DNA from: Chrysomallon squamiferum | Taxonomy: Eukaryota > Mollusca > Gastropoda > Neomphalida > Peltospiridae | NCBI GenBank assembly: GCA_012295275.1 | Contig: CM022679.1 | Location: forward strand, 31,598,447-31,662,446 | DNA length: 64,000 nucleotides | Direction: 5' to 3' | In this document: positions 53,149 through 63,500 of the stretch, one piece after another | Layout of the letters: the number at the start of each line of letters is the position of its first letter | How positions within the stretch are numbered: position 1 is the stretch's first letter | Notes under the pieces: generated by a model | Database searches by the model: none | Told to the model about the DNA's origin: nothing | The model's input: only the letters and a program-made list of their open reading frames with translations | Made by a program: the position numbers and the translations under genes

Positions 53149-53400
53149 CTGCCAAATTCCTCCGTAAAACCCTTTTCTGTATGTTTTTGTATCTCCCCCA
53201 TTATCGGACTCAACTAGAGCCAGTCGCTGCAAGAAAAGTCTGTCCTGAGAGAAGATGCAGTTGTCTCTGATCTGATCTACGACTGCAGTCACAACGTCAT
53301 CACCTTTCTGCTTCTCTTTACGGGTTAGGTCTATTTCGCCGTCAATCACAACTGAAAGAACGACGACACAAAGAAAACGAAAGAGACAAGACGACGCCAT
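53149..53400 (-). CDS. Exon 1 of secreted lysozyme-like/vWA protein, copy 1
   Basis: First coding exon of 84 codons on the minus strand. I chose the ATG at 53400: it has a good Kozak context (GAAATGG), and the first 20 or so residues (MASSCLFRFLCVVVLSVVI) form a clear signal peptide. An upstream in-frame ATG at 53457 would overlap the TATA-like box and hide the signal peptide. Residues 55-84 contain ALVESDNGG (Glu64) and YGGIWQ, a pattern resembling the catalytic-Glu and GxxQ regions of lysozyme/transglycosylase-like domains found at the N-terminus of some invertebrate extracellular vWA proteins. The exon ends at CAG/GTGAAA in phase 0, and exon 2 begins VDESKF. I infer a secreted protein. Its enzymatic activity is unknown. 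Confidence 0.8.
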
Positions 53401-53454
53401 TTCTGACTGGAACCGAACCAGCAGACTCGAGAGTGTCAGAGAACGTGCGTGGCG

Positions 53455-53462
53455 CATATAAA
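53455..53462 (-). promoter_or_regulatory. Possible TATA-like element, copy 1
   Basis: TTTATATG on the minus strand, about 55 bases upstream of the chosen ATG, which leaves room for a short 5' leader. It is supported by position and sequence only. Confidence 0.3.
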
Positions 53463-54297
53463 TGTTATCTTAGACGTTAAATATTTAAAACAAAACTTTT
53501 TTTTCTTTACTGTTATTATCAACACATATGTTCGTCTTCACGCTCATTTTTATTTTTTGTTTGTTCATTGTCTGAATAAAAATTTAAAAAGATAAAAATT
53601 AAATAAATAAATAAAATAAAATAAAGATTATGACGATGACGATGATGATTGTAATATTATTATGTTAACATATCTGTTTGAAGATGGATTTTTCTGGCGT
53701 TCTTTCAACCATTACTTCCAAAGGATCAATGCGAACGTCAAGAAGAAAAAAAGAAAGAAAAGAAAAACAAATCATAGAATTGTATTTGCTGGTGGGATCT
53801 TAAAACTTACATTTGTTTGACTGGACAGACGTAGGAATTACATTAAATTTCTTAAAGATGAAATTATTTAAATATGTCTCCCAAAGTTCTAGTTAGAGAG
53901 AAAAAATATATAATTGATATTTAAATATTTTGTTATTTATTTATTTATTTATTTATTTACTTATTTACTTACTTACTTATTTATTTATCTATTGTAGTGA
54001 ATTGTCATAGCTGTACATTTTACGAATATTATTTTGAAAGTTTGCACTATCATTCTGTGTTTCGTAGAGTTCTGGAAAGAGGAAATGATATTATCGTAGA
54101 CTGGTGTTTTAAGATTATTTAAAACAAGATATGTTAAAACGTTAGCTTGCTTTTTTATAACTCAACATTATGAGTGTTTTGAGATTCTGTCGCGTTTATC
54201 TGACAATGAGTTCAACATCTATAAACAATATAGTCCTTAGTTGTGGTTTTTAGTTTTCTAAAATACATTTCCTATCGTACCTTTTGTAAATAAAACC

Positions 54298-54342
<45 letters not shown>

Positions 54343-54690
54343 CATTTCACTGTATAATAGCAGAGGAGGGGCTAAGTTCTGCTACGGGTAAGTTGTGCCA
54401 CACCCTCTCCAGGCTGGCTGACTGAGTGGATACGACTGAAAGATTCTGCCATCTACTGATTCGTGTTAGGATAAAATGATTTTTCTCACTGATGCAGGAG
54501 ACATGTAACTTCCCTAGAGAACAAAGATTCTCTGACAAAAAGTATGAATTTTGGTGTCTAATGTCGATCTTAGCCGGACAGATTTGTGAATTTCCTCCGT
54601 ACTCACTGCAAAGATTATGCTGAAATCACATTTCATGTATCATAACTAGAAAATTGTTTTCATATTATTTCTATCAGTAAAGGTGGAGTA
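53463..54690. other. Non-coding DNA with simple repeats, copy 1
   Basis: Upstream region of the vWA gene. It contains TTAT tetranucleotides (about 53933-53992), a TTA run (54300-54341) and AAAT tracts. A 63-codon minus frame at 54347-54538 is identical in both duplicate copies, but it has no recognisable domain and is not supported as a gene. Confidence 0.5.
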
Positions 54691-54841
54691 ACACGACCCA
54701 TTTCATATTTCCTCGTTTCAGCTACCACAACCACTTCATCAGGAGATCTATCTGCTGAGCAGCTACACATTGATGTACCAATGAAAAGCTGCTTATTCAG
54801 TGCATACACCATGTTATTCAGTACTGTACGGAACACAAGAT

Positions 54842-55810
54842 CTTCTCACACTAGACAACCACCAGTCAAACATAACTTTACAGGTTGTTGAAGTTCTACG
54901 GATACTGGTATTGTGATGCTGTTTTACCTCCGCACACGAATCACTGAGATACTATTTGACAATGATATCCAATCTGTCGTGAATGAGACGGAAATGTCGG
55001 CTATGATTCCGAGGAATATATTATCGGAATTTAAAAGCACAGGCATGTTTTTGTTTAAACAGGGACCTATTCACAAACTTCACTTCACTCCAGCAGAATC
55101 CACTGACTGGAGGATAGAAGCAAACCAAGAATAGACTGATGAAGTGGATAATGACAGTGACAGTATGGCTATCGATTATCAAATTCAGGACAAGCAGAAT
55201 GATGTCAGTAGAGACATTTGTTGTTTTTTCTACCACAGATCACCCCACCCCACTGACTGACTATCAACTTCAACAGCAACAACTAACCTTGACAAATCGG
55301 CCGCGTCTCTCAGTAGTTCTGTTGATGATGTGGATGTGTCCCCTTCCGTAATTCTACGAACTCCACAGGCCGCCCCCCACCCCCGAAAAAAGCCACGAAA
55401 CGTACGAAGAACAGTTCCAGGATGATGACTGACACTGCTATTCGAGATGCAGTTCCTGCTGCCTTGGTAGAAAGCGAACAAGTGCAAGGAAAACCAGGCC
55501 TACTCCAGAACTGTGTGTTCTTACGTCAGACGACAAGTGGTGCAGCAGCGTGATGATGACGAGACAAGTTGAATCTGATGCTGCATCTACCCAGGTAACG
55601 CATCCACACAGCTTGAGATAAACGAAGAGGATTTTGTTAAGGTTAAATTTGCAGGAAAGTCAATCAGTAAGGAATACATTGCTAGGACTGATGCTGTAGG
55701 TGATGTTTCATTGCTAGGACGATATCATCCACAAGCTTCCCGAGCAAACGACTGCACGAAGATCCCTCCAACTTGTTTACACGAGGAATTTATTAAAAAA
55801 ATGAAATATA
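54842..55810 (+). pseudogene. Decayed pogo/Tigger-like DDE transposase, copy 1
   Basis: Plus-strand remnant of a DDE-type transposase. At 54842 a frame reads LLTLDNHQSN, matching the LLxLDNHxSH region that carries the second catalytic Asp in pogo/Tigger/jerky transposases. After a shift comes TGIVML and then, in another frame, LPPHTNH. The block up to the C-terminal region is missing. At about 55025-55085 a frame reads ILSEFKSTGMFLF and, shifted, NRDLFTNF, resembling the GFxxTGIFPFNRxxF motif of these proteins. At 55579-55810 a 70-codon frame with DFVKVKFAGKS resembles the C-terminal tail seen in invertebrate members. Several stops and frameshifts separate the pieces, so it is non-functional. 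I did not identify terminal inverted repeats. Confidence 0.7.
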
Positions 55811-55811
55811 A

Positions 55812-55813
55812 CA

Positions 55814-55869
<56 letters not shown>
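55812..55869. repeat. (AAT)n microsatellite, copy 1
   Basis: Pure AAT run at the end of the transposase remnant frame. It creates a poly-Asn frame on plus and a poly-Leu frame on minus, neither of which is a gene. It is one unit shorter than in copy 2. Confidence 0.95.
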
Positions 55870-56040
55870 TCTTCAATTATAAGTTCTTCCACTGTCTGTC
55901 TCTCTGTCTGTATCTTTAAGGAGATGATCGTGATCAGTGACGTCGTTTTCTTCAATAGAAACACAACCTCTCTTGATACGTTCTGATTTTACATCAGTTG
56001 TTAACAGAGAGAGGAAAGGGAGGAACGGGAAATAGTGCTA

Positions 56041-56120
56041 CTGGATCTCACATGTATGTATGTATGTATGTATACAAACACACACGCCCATACATACATG
56101 CACATATATATTTTACAGCG
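56041..56120. repeat. (ATGT)n and CA-rich microsatellite, copy 1
   Basis: Short ATGT run followed by ACACAC and ATACATACATGCACATATATA. Confidence 0.8.
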
Positions 56121-56149
56121 AAAACGGCAATGACAATAACTTCTATTAC

Positions 56150-56535
56150 AACTGATGATGACAATAATAGTAGTAGTAGTAATAATAGTAGAAGTAGTAG
56201 TAATAGTAGAAGTGGTACTACTAGTAGTAGTAGTTATAGTAGTAACACTGTTATAAGCACTACTGCTACTACTATTTAAATTACTACTGCGGCTACTCCT
56301 ACTTTTAGCAATGCTACTACTACTGCATGTCAGGTACTACCCGCTATATTGCTCGATTTATCCGCACACTATTCTTATTAGCAGCAAGAAACAACAAATT
56401 ACTGTTACTACTGCTACCAGTCCTACAACTATCACCATTAACAAGAAAGTTGGTTCAAGCACCAAACTACTACTACTACTACTAGTACTAGTACTACTAC
56501 CACTACTACTACTGCTACTACTACTAATAATAATA
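56150..56535. repeat. Trinucleotide (AGT/ACT/CTA)n tracts, copy 1
   Basis: Long imperfect AGT tract (about 56165-56245) followed by ACT/TAC tracts, with the best run at 56465-56530. The Ser/Asn-rich and Leu-rich frames over it are artefacts. Confidence 0.85.
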
Positions 56536-56539
56536 TTAC

Positions 56540-57037
56540 TACATTACAACCTCGACAACTATTACATTATTTCTGTCACAGCTCGTTCATTTTAATGTTT
56601 GTTCAACTGTTATAACTATCTCTACTGCTACAACTTCTACGACGTCAACAGTTACTAATATGACGAGATTACAAATGTAATTTTGTATTTTCTGACTAAC
56701 TCACCCACTGTGACAAGACTGGTAAAAAAAGGTAGTCCCATTTAAATAGGTTGCAAATACGGTAAGCACGTGCTTTCCAATATCACTTTTGTTAGCGTAA
56801 GGAAATAAAGATGACATCACGTATCGAGTACACTTCACCTTCACGTTGTGGATGTTTACAGCAACGTGAACACTGCTGATGTTTCCTTGTTAACATTTCC
56901 CTTTTTGTTCACAGACATTGTTGGAACGGGAGAAAACAGTTTTGTTTAAGGAGACTGTTTGTCCTAGATGAGCCACGACAAAATTATTTTGTTTTGAAGA
57001 ATCCACGAGTACAGGGTGAACTGAAACGATAGAAATA
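56540..57037. other. Right end of copy 1, no gene recognised
   Basis: Mixed-composition non-coding sequence. It is repeated at 63500-64000 with a few substitutions (for example GATGACATC versus GATGTCATC, and CTGAAACG versus CTGCAACG). Confidence 0.5.
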
Positions 57038-58195
57038 ATGAATGGAAGAATGAAGAATGAAAACATTTGAGAACATAACTAATGAATGGATCGATGGATG
57101 ATTAATGGACGAACTGATTATGAATCATGGTTGGGAGGATAAAACATGAATAAAAAAGAACAAGAAAAAATATCCACGTAATTCTTATATAACGCTCACA
57201 CAAAGAAACAGAAACAAACACAAAAATAATATACATATATACATAATCAGTAATTCAAAATTATTTAGTATTACAGATATTTAGAAAAGTAGAATATTAA
57301 TCAATGTAGTTTTGTTTCTCTATCTGTTTCTTCTTTTCTTCTTTCTTTCTTTCTTTCTTACATTTACTTAGTTATATTGTTTTACAAAAATATATTTAGA
57401 AACAAAATAAATAAATAAATTAATGATGATGATGATAAAAATAATAATAATGTTTTTAATAATAATAATAATGATAATAATAATAATGCATTTTATTTCT
57501 GTGAGATCTTACCATCATTTTATCATGTGAAATACATCGTAATTACCATCATCATACAACCAAAACAAATTTATTTCATCATGTTAGCCAATAACTGTTC
57601 CGATGTCATGTTGACGGACGCAAGCACGATCTCTGATGTCAAAAACCACGTGAATGGGACTCGCCTATCCTCTTTTTAAAAGACGTTTCGTTTCTTCTTT
57701 CCAGATGAATGAAGGTTGACTAGGCGTGAAGAAGAACGAAAAGAACGCTGTCGACGTACGGTGCACAAACCACGTTCAATCAGCTACGTGTATCCTCGGA
57801 AAGTCCACTTGGAACTTTCACGAGACATTCGTTTACTGTCTACTCATATTAGTTATAATCCTTCTCAGCTTCGCGTTGGTCTCTTTCTTTCTCAATTTAG
57901 ACCAGACTATTCGACAACGACTAACTTGTTATGACCGACATATTTTCACAGCAGTTCCAAAGTGCGAAAAAATTCACTCGTATTGACCTACTGGTGGTAC
58001 AAACGATGACGAAATCAGGAGACATCATACGTTATTAAGATCTATTCTCTGTTCGTGTTATTCTTTTTTTAATAAATTTGCAATGTTACAAGATTCTGCA
58101 CAGTGTTGTTCTGTTCCACTCTATATGATTGTTGCGACGCATGGGAGACATCTCCACTTAGAGAAATTAATACATTTTACAATGTAAGGGAGGTA
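57038..58195. other. Inter-copy region, no gene recognised
   Basis: This part occurs only once here, because copy 1 is cut by gap 3 on its left and the window ends before copy 2 would reach it. It contains TTCT (57335-57358) and ATG/AAT (57405-57490) microsatellites. A 86-codon plus frame at 57726-57986 has a hydrophobic stretch, but no homology I recognise and no better support than the overlapping frame. A TTTTTAAAAG sequence near 57671 could be a TATA-like element, without further evidence. Confidence 0.45.
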
Positions 58196-58224
58196 ATTCT
58201 AATTAAGAAAATATTTTGTATCCA

Positions 58225-58408
58225 ACGGTCCAAGAGAGATAACTCCATTTAAGGAAACTATTAAAAATGTACGGTCTAAGAGGGATAACTCCATTTAAGG
58301 AAATTATTAAAAATGTACGGTCAAAGAGAGATAACTCCATATAAGGAAATTATTAAAAATTTACGGTCTGAGACGGATAACTCCATTTAAGTAAATTATT
58401 TAAACGTC
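58225..58408. repeat. 46-bp tandem repeat, four copies
   Basis: Units start at 58225, 58271, 58317 and 58363, exactly 46 bp apart, with a few substitutions each. Each holds ACGGTC, then a GAGAGATAACTCCAT-like block, then AAATTATTAAAAAT. A preceding GGGAGGTAATTCTAATTAAG at about 58189 looks like a related partial unit. The AGGGAGATAACTCC-type word is, to my knowledge, common in molluscan repeats. The array ends right beside the vWA exon of copy 2. Confidence 0.9.
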
Positions 58409-58416
58409 CGGGCAAC

Positions 58417-58746
58417 TTTTTTCGAGTTTTTTCGCATTCCGTGATTCTCTGCGAATATTTCATTAGCCACCATTTTGATTGCTGCGTCTGTATTAGTACC
58501 TGCCCCGTCGTAGTACACGTTATTAATTCCATTGACAACACCGTTGACGGTGCTGTACTTTGAAAGGTCGAAGTCTACATACGGGGAACTGCTGAAGCTG
58601 ACGGTAGCTACTCTGGTGTCGTTGGCGCTGATGTCGAGGCCTCGGACAACGTGAACGAGAAAGTTTTGAACACGTATAAAGTTGTCCGCACCAATACTGC
58701 CCGACGTATCAACAATAAACACTAAATCTAAATTTGTCTTACAAGT
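58417..58746 (-). CDS. vWA-domain exon 3 of copy 2
   Basis: Minus-strand exon with the first half of a vWA domain: acceptor CACACAG/ACT at 58746, then TCKTNLDLVFIVDTSGSIG, TRVATVSFSS, YYDGAGTNTD and IFAENHGMRKNSKK. The MIDAS DxSxS and Thr elements are present; the TDG element would lie in the next exon. A donor-like GTTGCC follows AAAAAA at 58417, giving 110 codons in phase 0. Without splicing the frame continues KVARTFK and stops at 58396. Family members usually continue as KVAIVITDG, so the sequence departs from the family within a few codons, exactly where the 46-bp repeat begins. No matching second half was found to the left on the minus strand, so this copy looks like a 5' gene fragment. 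Confidence 0.8.
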
Positions 58747-58755
58747 CTGTGTGGA

Positions 58756-59009
<254 letters not shown>

Positions 59010-59269
59010 GTTTAAGAACAATTCATAAAAGAAATAAATAAATACTTTCAAATTTTATTTAACAATGACAAAGACAGAAAAATACCAAAGAAAAAAGAAA
59101 GAAGAACAGGAACAAGAAGAACAACAATCAACGTATAAAAGAAGGATGTAGACAAACAGGGAAAAGAGAGATGGAGAAACAGTTTAAGAAGAAGAAAATA
59201 ATTAAAAAATTCTATCTAAAAAAAATAAAAATATGAAAGAGAAAAAAAATGAAAAAAAAATAAATAACA

Positions 59270-59278
59270 ATAATAGTA

Positions 59279-59357
<79 letters not shown>
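59270..59357. repeat. (AAT)n microsatellite, copy 2
   Basis: Counterpart of 52290-52390 and shorter, lying inside intron 2. Confidence 0.9.
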
Positions 59358-59361
<4 letters not shown>

Positions 59362-59545
59362 GGCAGCCAATACAGCGACTCATTTCTCAGACAGTGTGGA
59401 ACGTGTTTTTAACATTCACTTGATGTAAACGTTTCAAATGGACGACTGGGTTTTAATATTAAAGCTTAAGCGTCACAGGTTTTATCTACTTACTAAAATT
59501 TGTTTACTAAAATAAAAGATATGGAAAGAAAGACCAACCATTGAC

Positions 59546-59815
59546 ATCTGCTTTTCTTGTAAACACATCGACAGACTCATTCGGGCTGTAGATACGTTTC
59601 CACAGCAACGCTTGGCTTGTGACGTCACCGGGAATGCTGATCCCACTCTTCAGTTGAATGTAGAGCGAAGCAGCGAGTCCAGAATACAGCGGTTTTAGTA
59701 GATCTCTCCACTTCCCCTGCTGCCATGTTATGTTGAGTGACGTCATAATTCTGTCACACGTCACACTAACAGGTGGCGGGAAGTGATTAATTTCATTGAA
59801 CTTTGATTCATCAAC
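59546..59815 (-). CDS. Exon 2 of lysozyme-like/vWA protein, copy 2 (intact)
   Basis: Second coding exon, open throughout, from acceptor TTTTGAG/GTT at 59815. It starts VDESKFNEINHF, joining exon 1 as GGIWQ-VDESKF, and includes TCDRIM, NITWQQGKWRDL, KPLYSGLAASLYIQL and IPGDVTSQALLWKRIYSPN. This continues the lysozyme/transglycosylase-like domain pattern. The phase 0 donor GAT/GTCAAT (90 codons) fits exon 3 directly. A donor seven bases further (ATG/GTTGGT) is an alternative but breaks the phase. Unlike copy 1, the Trp codon at 59723-59725 is intact. Confidence 0.8.
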
Positions 59816-60062
59816 CTCAAAAAATATTTAATAATTGATTTTTTATTAAATAAGAATAAATAAATGACTACTCCTCTTAATACTACTACTACTACTACTA
59901 CTAATAATGATAATATAAAATCGTATTATTAATCGATACTATATTATATATATATATATATATATATTTCTTTATTTACATTTTTTTTCATTATGTATAT
60001 TTTTTCTTATATTTGTAAATGTGTTTTCACAAAGTTATATCGTATTCCATAAAATTCACTAA

Positions 60063-60093
<31 letters not shown>

Positions 60094-60109
60094 ATCAATA
60101 AAGTTTCAC
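59816..60109 (-). other. Intron 1 of vWA gene, copy 2
   Basis: Phase 0, 294 bp, the same splice sites as in copy 1 (CAG/GTGAAA and TTTTGAG), with AT-rich simple repeats inside. Confidence 0.75.
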
Positions 60110-60361
60110 CTGCCAAATTCCTCCGTAAAACCCTTTTCTGTATGTTTTTGTATCTCCCCCATTATCGGACTCAACTAGAGCCAGTCGCTGCAAGAAAAGT
60201 CTGTCCTGAGAGAAGATGCAGTTGTCTCTGATCTGATCTACGACTGCAGTCACAACGTCATCACCTTTCTGCTTCTCTTTACGGGTTAGGTCTATTTCGC
60301 CGTCAATCACAACTGAAAGAACGACGACACAAAGAAAACGAAAGAGACAAGACGACGCCAT
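60110..60361 (-). CDS. Exon 1 of secreted lysozyme-like/vWA protein, copy 2
   Basis: Same 84 codons as in copy 1 with no amino-acid change: ATG at 60361 in the context GAAATGG, signal peptide over about the first 20 residues, a basic linker (TRKEKQKGDD), then ALVESDNGG with Glu64 as the candidate catalytic acid, and YGGIWQ before the CAG/GTGAAA donor. With exons 2 and 3 it would give a secreted protein with an N-terminal lysozyme-like domain followed by a vWA domain. The rest of the protein is not in the window. Confidence 0.8.
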
Positions 60362-60415
60362 TTCTGACTGGAACCGAACCAGCAGACTCGAGAGTGTCAG
60401 AGAACGTGCGTGGCG

Positions 60416-60423
60416 CATATAAA
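60416..60423 (-). promoter_or_regulatory. Possible TATA-like element, copy 2
   Basis: TTTATATG on the minus strand at the same distance from the ATG as in copy 1. Identity between copies is not independent evidence, because the duplication is recent. Confidence 0.3.
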
Positions 60424-61256
60424 TGTTATCTTAGACGTTAAATATTTAAAACAAAACTTTTTTTTCTTTACTGTTATTATCAACACATATGTTCGTCTTC
60501 ACGCTCATTTTTATTTTTTGTTTGTTCATTGTCTGAATAAAAATTTAAAAAGATAAAAATTAAATAAATAAATAAAATAAAATAAAGATTATGACGATGA
60601 CGATGATGATTGTAATATTATTATGTTAACATATCTGTTTGAAGATGGATTTTTCTGGCGTTCTTTCAACCATTACTTCCAAAGGATCAATGCGAACGTC
60701 AAAAAGAAAAAAAGAAAGAAAAGAAAAACAAATCATAGAATTGTATTTGCTGGTGGGATCTTAAAACTTACATTTGTTTGACTGGACAGACGTAGGAATT
60801 ACATTAAATTTCTTAAAGATGAAATTATTTAAATATGTCTCCCAAAGTTCTAGTTAGAGGGAAAAAATATATAATTGATATTTAAATATTTTGTTATTTA
60901 TTTATTTATTTATTTATTTACTTATTTACTTACTTACTTATTTATTTATCTATTGTAGTGAATTGTCATAGCTGTACATTTTACGAATATTATTTTGAAA
61001 GTTTGCACTATCATTCTGTGTTTCGTAGAGTTCTGGAAAGAGGAAATGATATTATCGTAGACTGGTGTTTTAAGATTATTTAAAACAAGATATGTTAAAA
61101 CGTTAGCTTGCTTTTATAACTCAACATTATGAGTGTTTTGAGATTCTGTCGCGTTTATCTGACAATGAGTTCAACATCTATAAACAATATAGTCCTTAGT
61201 TGTGGTTTTTAGTTTTCTAAAATACATTTCCTATCGTACCTTTTGTAAATAAAACC

Positions 61257-61300
<44 letters not shown>

Positions 61301-61650
61301 CATTTCACTGTATAATAGCAGAGGAGGGGCTAAGTTCTGCTACGGGTAAGTTGTGCCACACCCTCTCCAGGCTGGCTGACTGAGTGGATACGACTGAAAG
61401 ATTCTGCCATCTACTGATTCGTGTTAGGATAAAATGATTTTTCTCACTGATGCAGGAGACATGTAACTTCCCTAGAGAACAAAGATTCTCTGACAAAAAG
61501 TATGAATTTTGGTGTCTAATGTCGATCTTAGCCGGACAGATTTGTGAATTTCCTCCGTACTCACTGCAAAGATTATGCTGAAATCACATTTCATGTATCA
61601 TAACTAGAAAATTGTTTTCATATTATTTCTATCAGTAAAGGTGGAGTAAC
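60424..61650. other. Non-coding DNA with simple repeats, copy 2
   Basis: Counterpart of 53463-54690. It has TTAT (about 60893-60950) and TTA (61261-61301) runs and no supported gene. Confidence 0.5.
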
Positions 61651-61802
61651 ACGACCCATTTCATATTTCCTCGTTTCAGCTACCACAACCACTTCATCAG
61701 GAGATCTATCTGCTGAGCAGCTACACATTGATGTACCAATGAAAAGCTGCTTATTCAGTGCATACACCATGTTATTCAGTACTGTACGGAACACAAGATC
61801 TT

Positions 61803-62770
61803 CTCACACTAGACAACCACCAGTCAAACATAACTTTACAGGTTGTTGAAGTTCTACGGATACTGGTATTGTGATGCTGTTTTACCTCCGCACACGAATC
61901 ACTGAGATACTATTTGACAATGATATCCAATCTGTCGTGAATGAGACGGAAATGTCGGCTATGATTCCGAGGAATATATTATCGGAATTTAAAAGCACAT
62001 TGGCATGTTTTTGTTTAAACAGGGACCTATTCACAAACTTCACTTCACTCCAGCAGAATCCACTGACTGGAGGATAGAAGCAAACCAAGAATAGACTGAT
62101 GAAGTGGATAATGACAGTGACAGTATGGCTATCGATTATCAAATTCAGGACAAGCAGAATGATGTCAGTAGAGACATTTGTTGTTTTTTCTACCACAGAT
62201 CACCCCACCCCACTGACTGACTATCAACTTCAACAGCAACAACTAACCTTGACAAATCGGCCGCGTCTCTCAGTAGTTCTGTTGATGATGTGGATGTGTC
62301 CCCTTCCGTAATTCTACGAACTCCACAGGCCGCCCCCCACCCCCGAAAAAAGCCACGAAACGTACGAAGAACAGTTCCAGGATGATGACTGACACTGCTA
62401 TTCGAGATGCAGTTCCTGCTGCCTTGGTAGAAAGCGAACAAGTGCAAGGAAAACCAGGCCTACTCCAGAACTGTGTGTTCTTACGTCAGACGACAAGTGG
62501 TGCAGCAGCGTGATGATGACGAGACAAGTTGAATCTGATGCTGCATCTACCCAGGTAACGCATCCACACAGCTTGAGATAAACGAAGAGGATTTTGTTAA
62601 GGTTAAATTTGCAGGAAAGTCAATCAGTAAGGAATACATTGCTAGGACTGATGCTGTAGGTGATGTTTCATTGCTAGGACGATATCATCCACAAGCTTCC
62701 CGAGCAAACGACTGCACGAAGATCCCTCCAACTTGTTTACACGAGGAATTTATTAAAAAAATGAAATATA
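61803..62770 (+). pseudogene. Decayed pogo/Tigger-like DDE transposase, copy 2
   Basis: Counterpart of the remnant at 54842-55810, with the same LDNH region, TGIVML, LPPHTNH, and DFVKVKFAGKS tail. It differs by a two-base indel near 62001 (AGCACATTGGC against AGCACAGGC). The frame therefore reads KSTLACFCLNRDLFTNF here, where copy 1 reads KSTGMFLF. It is non-functional in both copies. Confidence 0.7.
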
Positions 62771-62771
62771 A

Positions 62772-62773
62772 CA

Positions 62774-62832
<59 letters not shown>
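62772..62832. repeat. (AAT)n microsatellite, copy 2
   Basis: Pure AAT run, one unit longer than in copy 1. Confidence 0.95.
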
Positions 62833-63109
62833 TCTTCAATTATAAGTTCTTCCACTGTCTGTCTCTCTGTCTGTATCTTTAAGGAGATGATCGTGATCAG
62901 TGACGTCGTTTTCTTCAATAGAAACACAACCTCTCTTGATACGTTCTGATTTTACATCAGTTGTTAACAGAGAGAGGAAAGGGAGGAACGGGAAATAGTG
63001 CTACTGGATCTCACATGTATGTATGTATGTATGTATACAAACACACACGCCCATACATACATGCACATATATATTTTACAGCGAAAACGGCAATGACAAT
63101 AACTTCTAT

Positions 63110-63500
63110 TACAACTGATGATGACAATAATAGTAGTAGTAGTAATAATAGTAGAAGTAGTAGTAATAGTAGAAGTGGTACTACCAGTAGTAGTAGTTAT
63201 AGTAGTAACACTTTTATAAGCACTACTGCTACTACTATTTAAATTACTACTGCGGCTACTCCTACTTTTAGCAATGCTACTACTACTGCATGTCAGGTAC
63301 TACCCGCTATATTGCTCGATTTATCCGCACACTATTCTTATTAGCAGCAAGAAACAACAAATTACTGTTACTACTGCTACCAGTCCTACAACTATCACCA
63401 TTAACAAGAAAGTTGGTTCAAGCACCAAACTACTACTACTACTACTAGTACTAGTACTACTACTACTACTACTACTGCTACTACTACTACTAATAATATT
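63110..63500. repeat. Trinucleotide (AGT/ACT/CTA)n tracts, copy 2
   Basis: Counterpart of 56150-56535 with small substitutions and a slightly different ACT run. Confidence 0.85.

Larger units (their letters stand above)
51501..57037. repeat. ~6.96-kb segmental duplication, copy 1
   Basis: Every part of this segment recurs in the same order and orientation at 58459-64000. The offset drifts from 6,958 to 6,963 because of microsatellite length changes and small indels. I noticed only about a dozen substitutions outside microsatellites, so identity is above 99%. Copy 1 lacks whatever corresponds to 57038-58458 on its left, because gap 3 intervenes. Confidence 0.95.

Noticed and set aside
53401-53457. 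Upstream Met start for exon 1 at 53457 (and 60418)
   Set aside because: It lies on the TATA-like sequence and would place about 19 non-hydrophobic residues before a clear signal peptide. The ATG at 53400 has the better context.
54347-54538. 63-codon minus frame, identical in both duplicate copies
   Set aside because: Identity only reflects the recent duplication. There is no domain, splice context or start evidence.
55711-55986. Poly-Asn plus frame and poly-Leu minus frame at 55711-55986 and 62671-62949
   Set aside because: Created by the AAT run. Only the part before the run is counted, as the tail of the transposase remnant.
55998-56595. Ser/Asn-rich and Leu-rich plus frames
   Set aside because: They come from AGT/ACT trinucleotide tracts. 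The same applies at 62961-63558.
57716-57986. Two overlapping plus frames in the inter-copy region
   Set aside because: They overlap in different frames, have no recognisable homology, and one has only a generic hydrophobic stretch.
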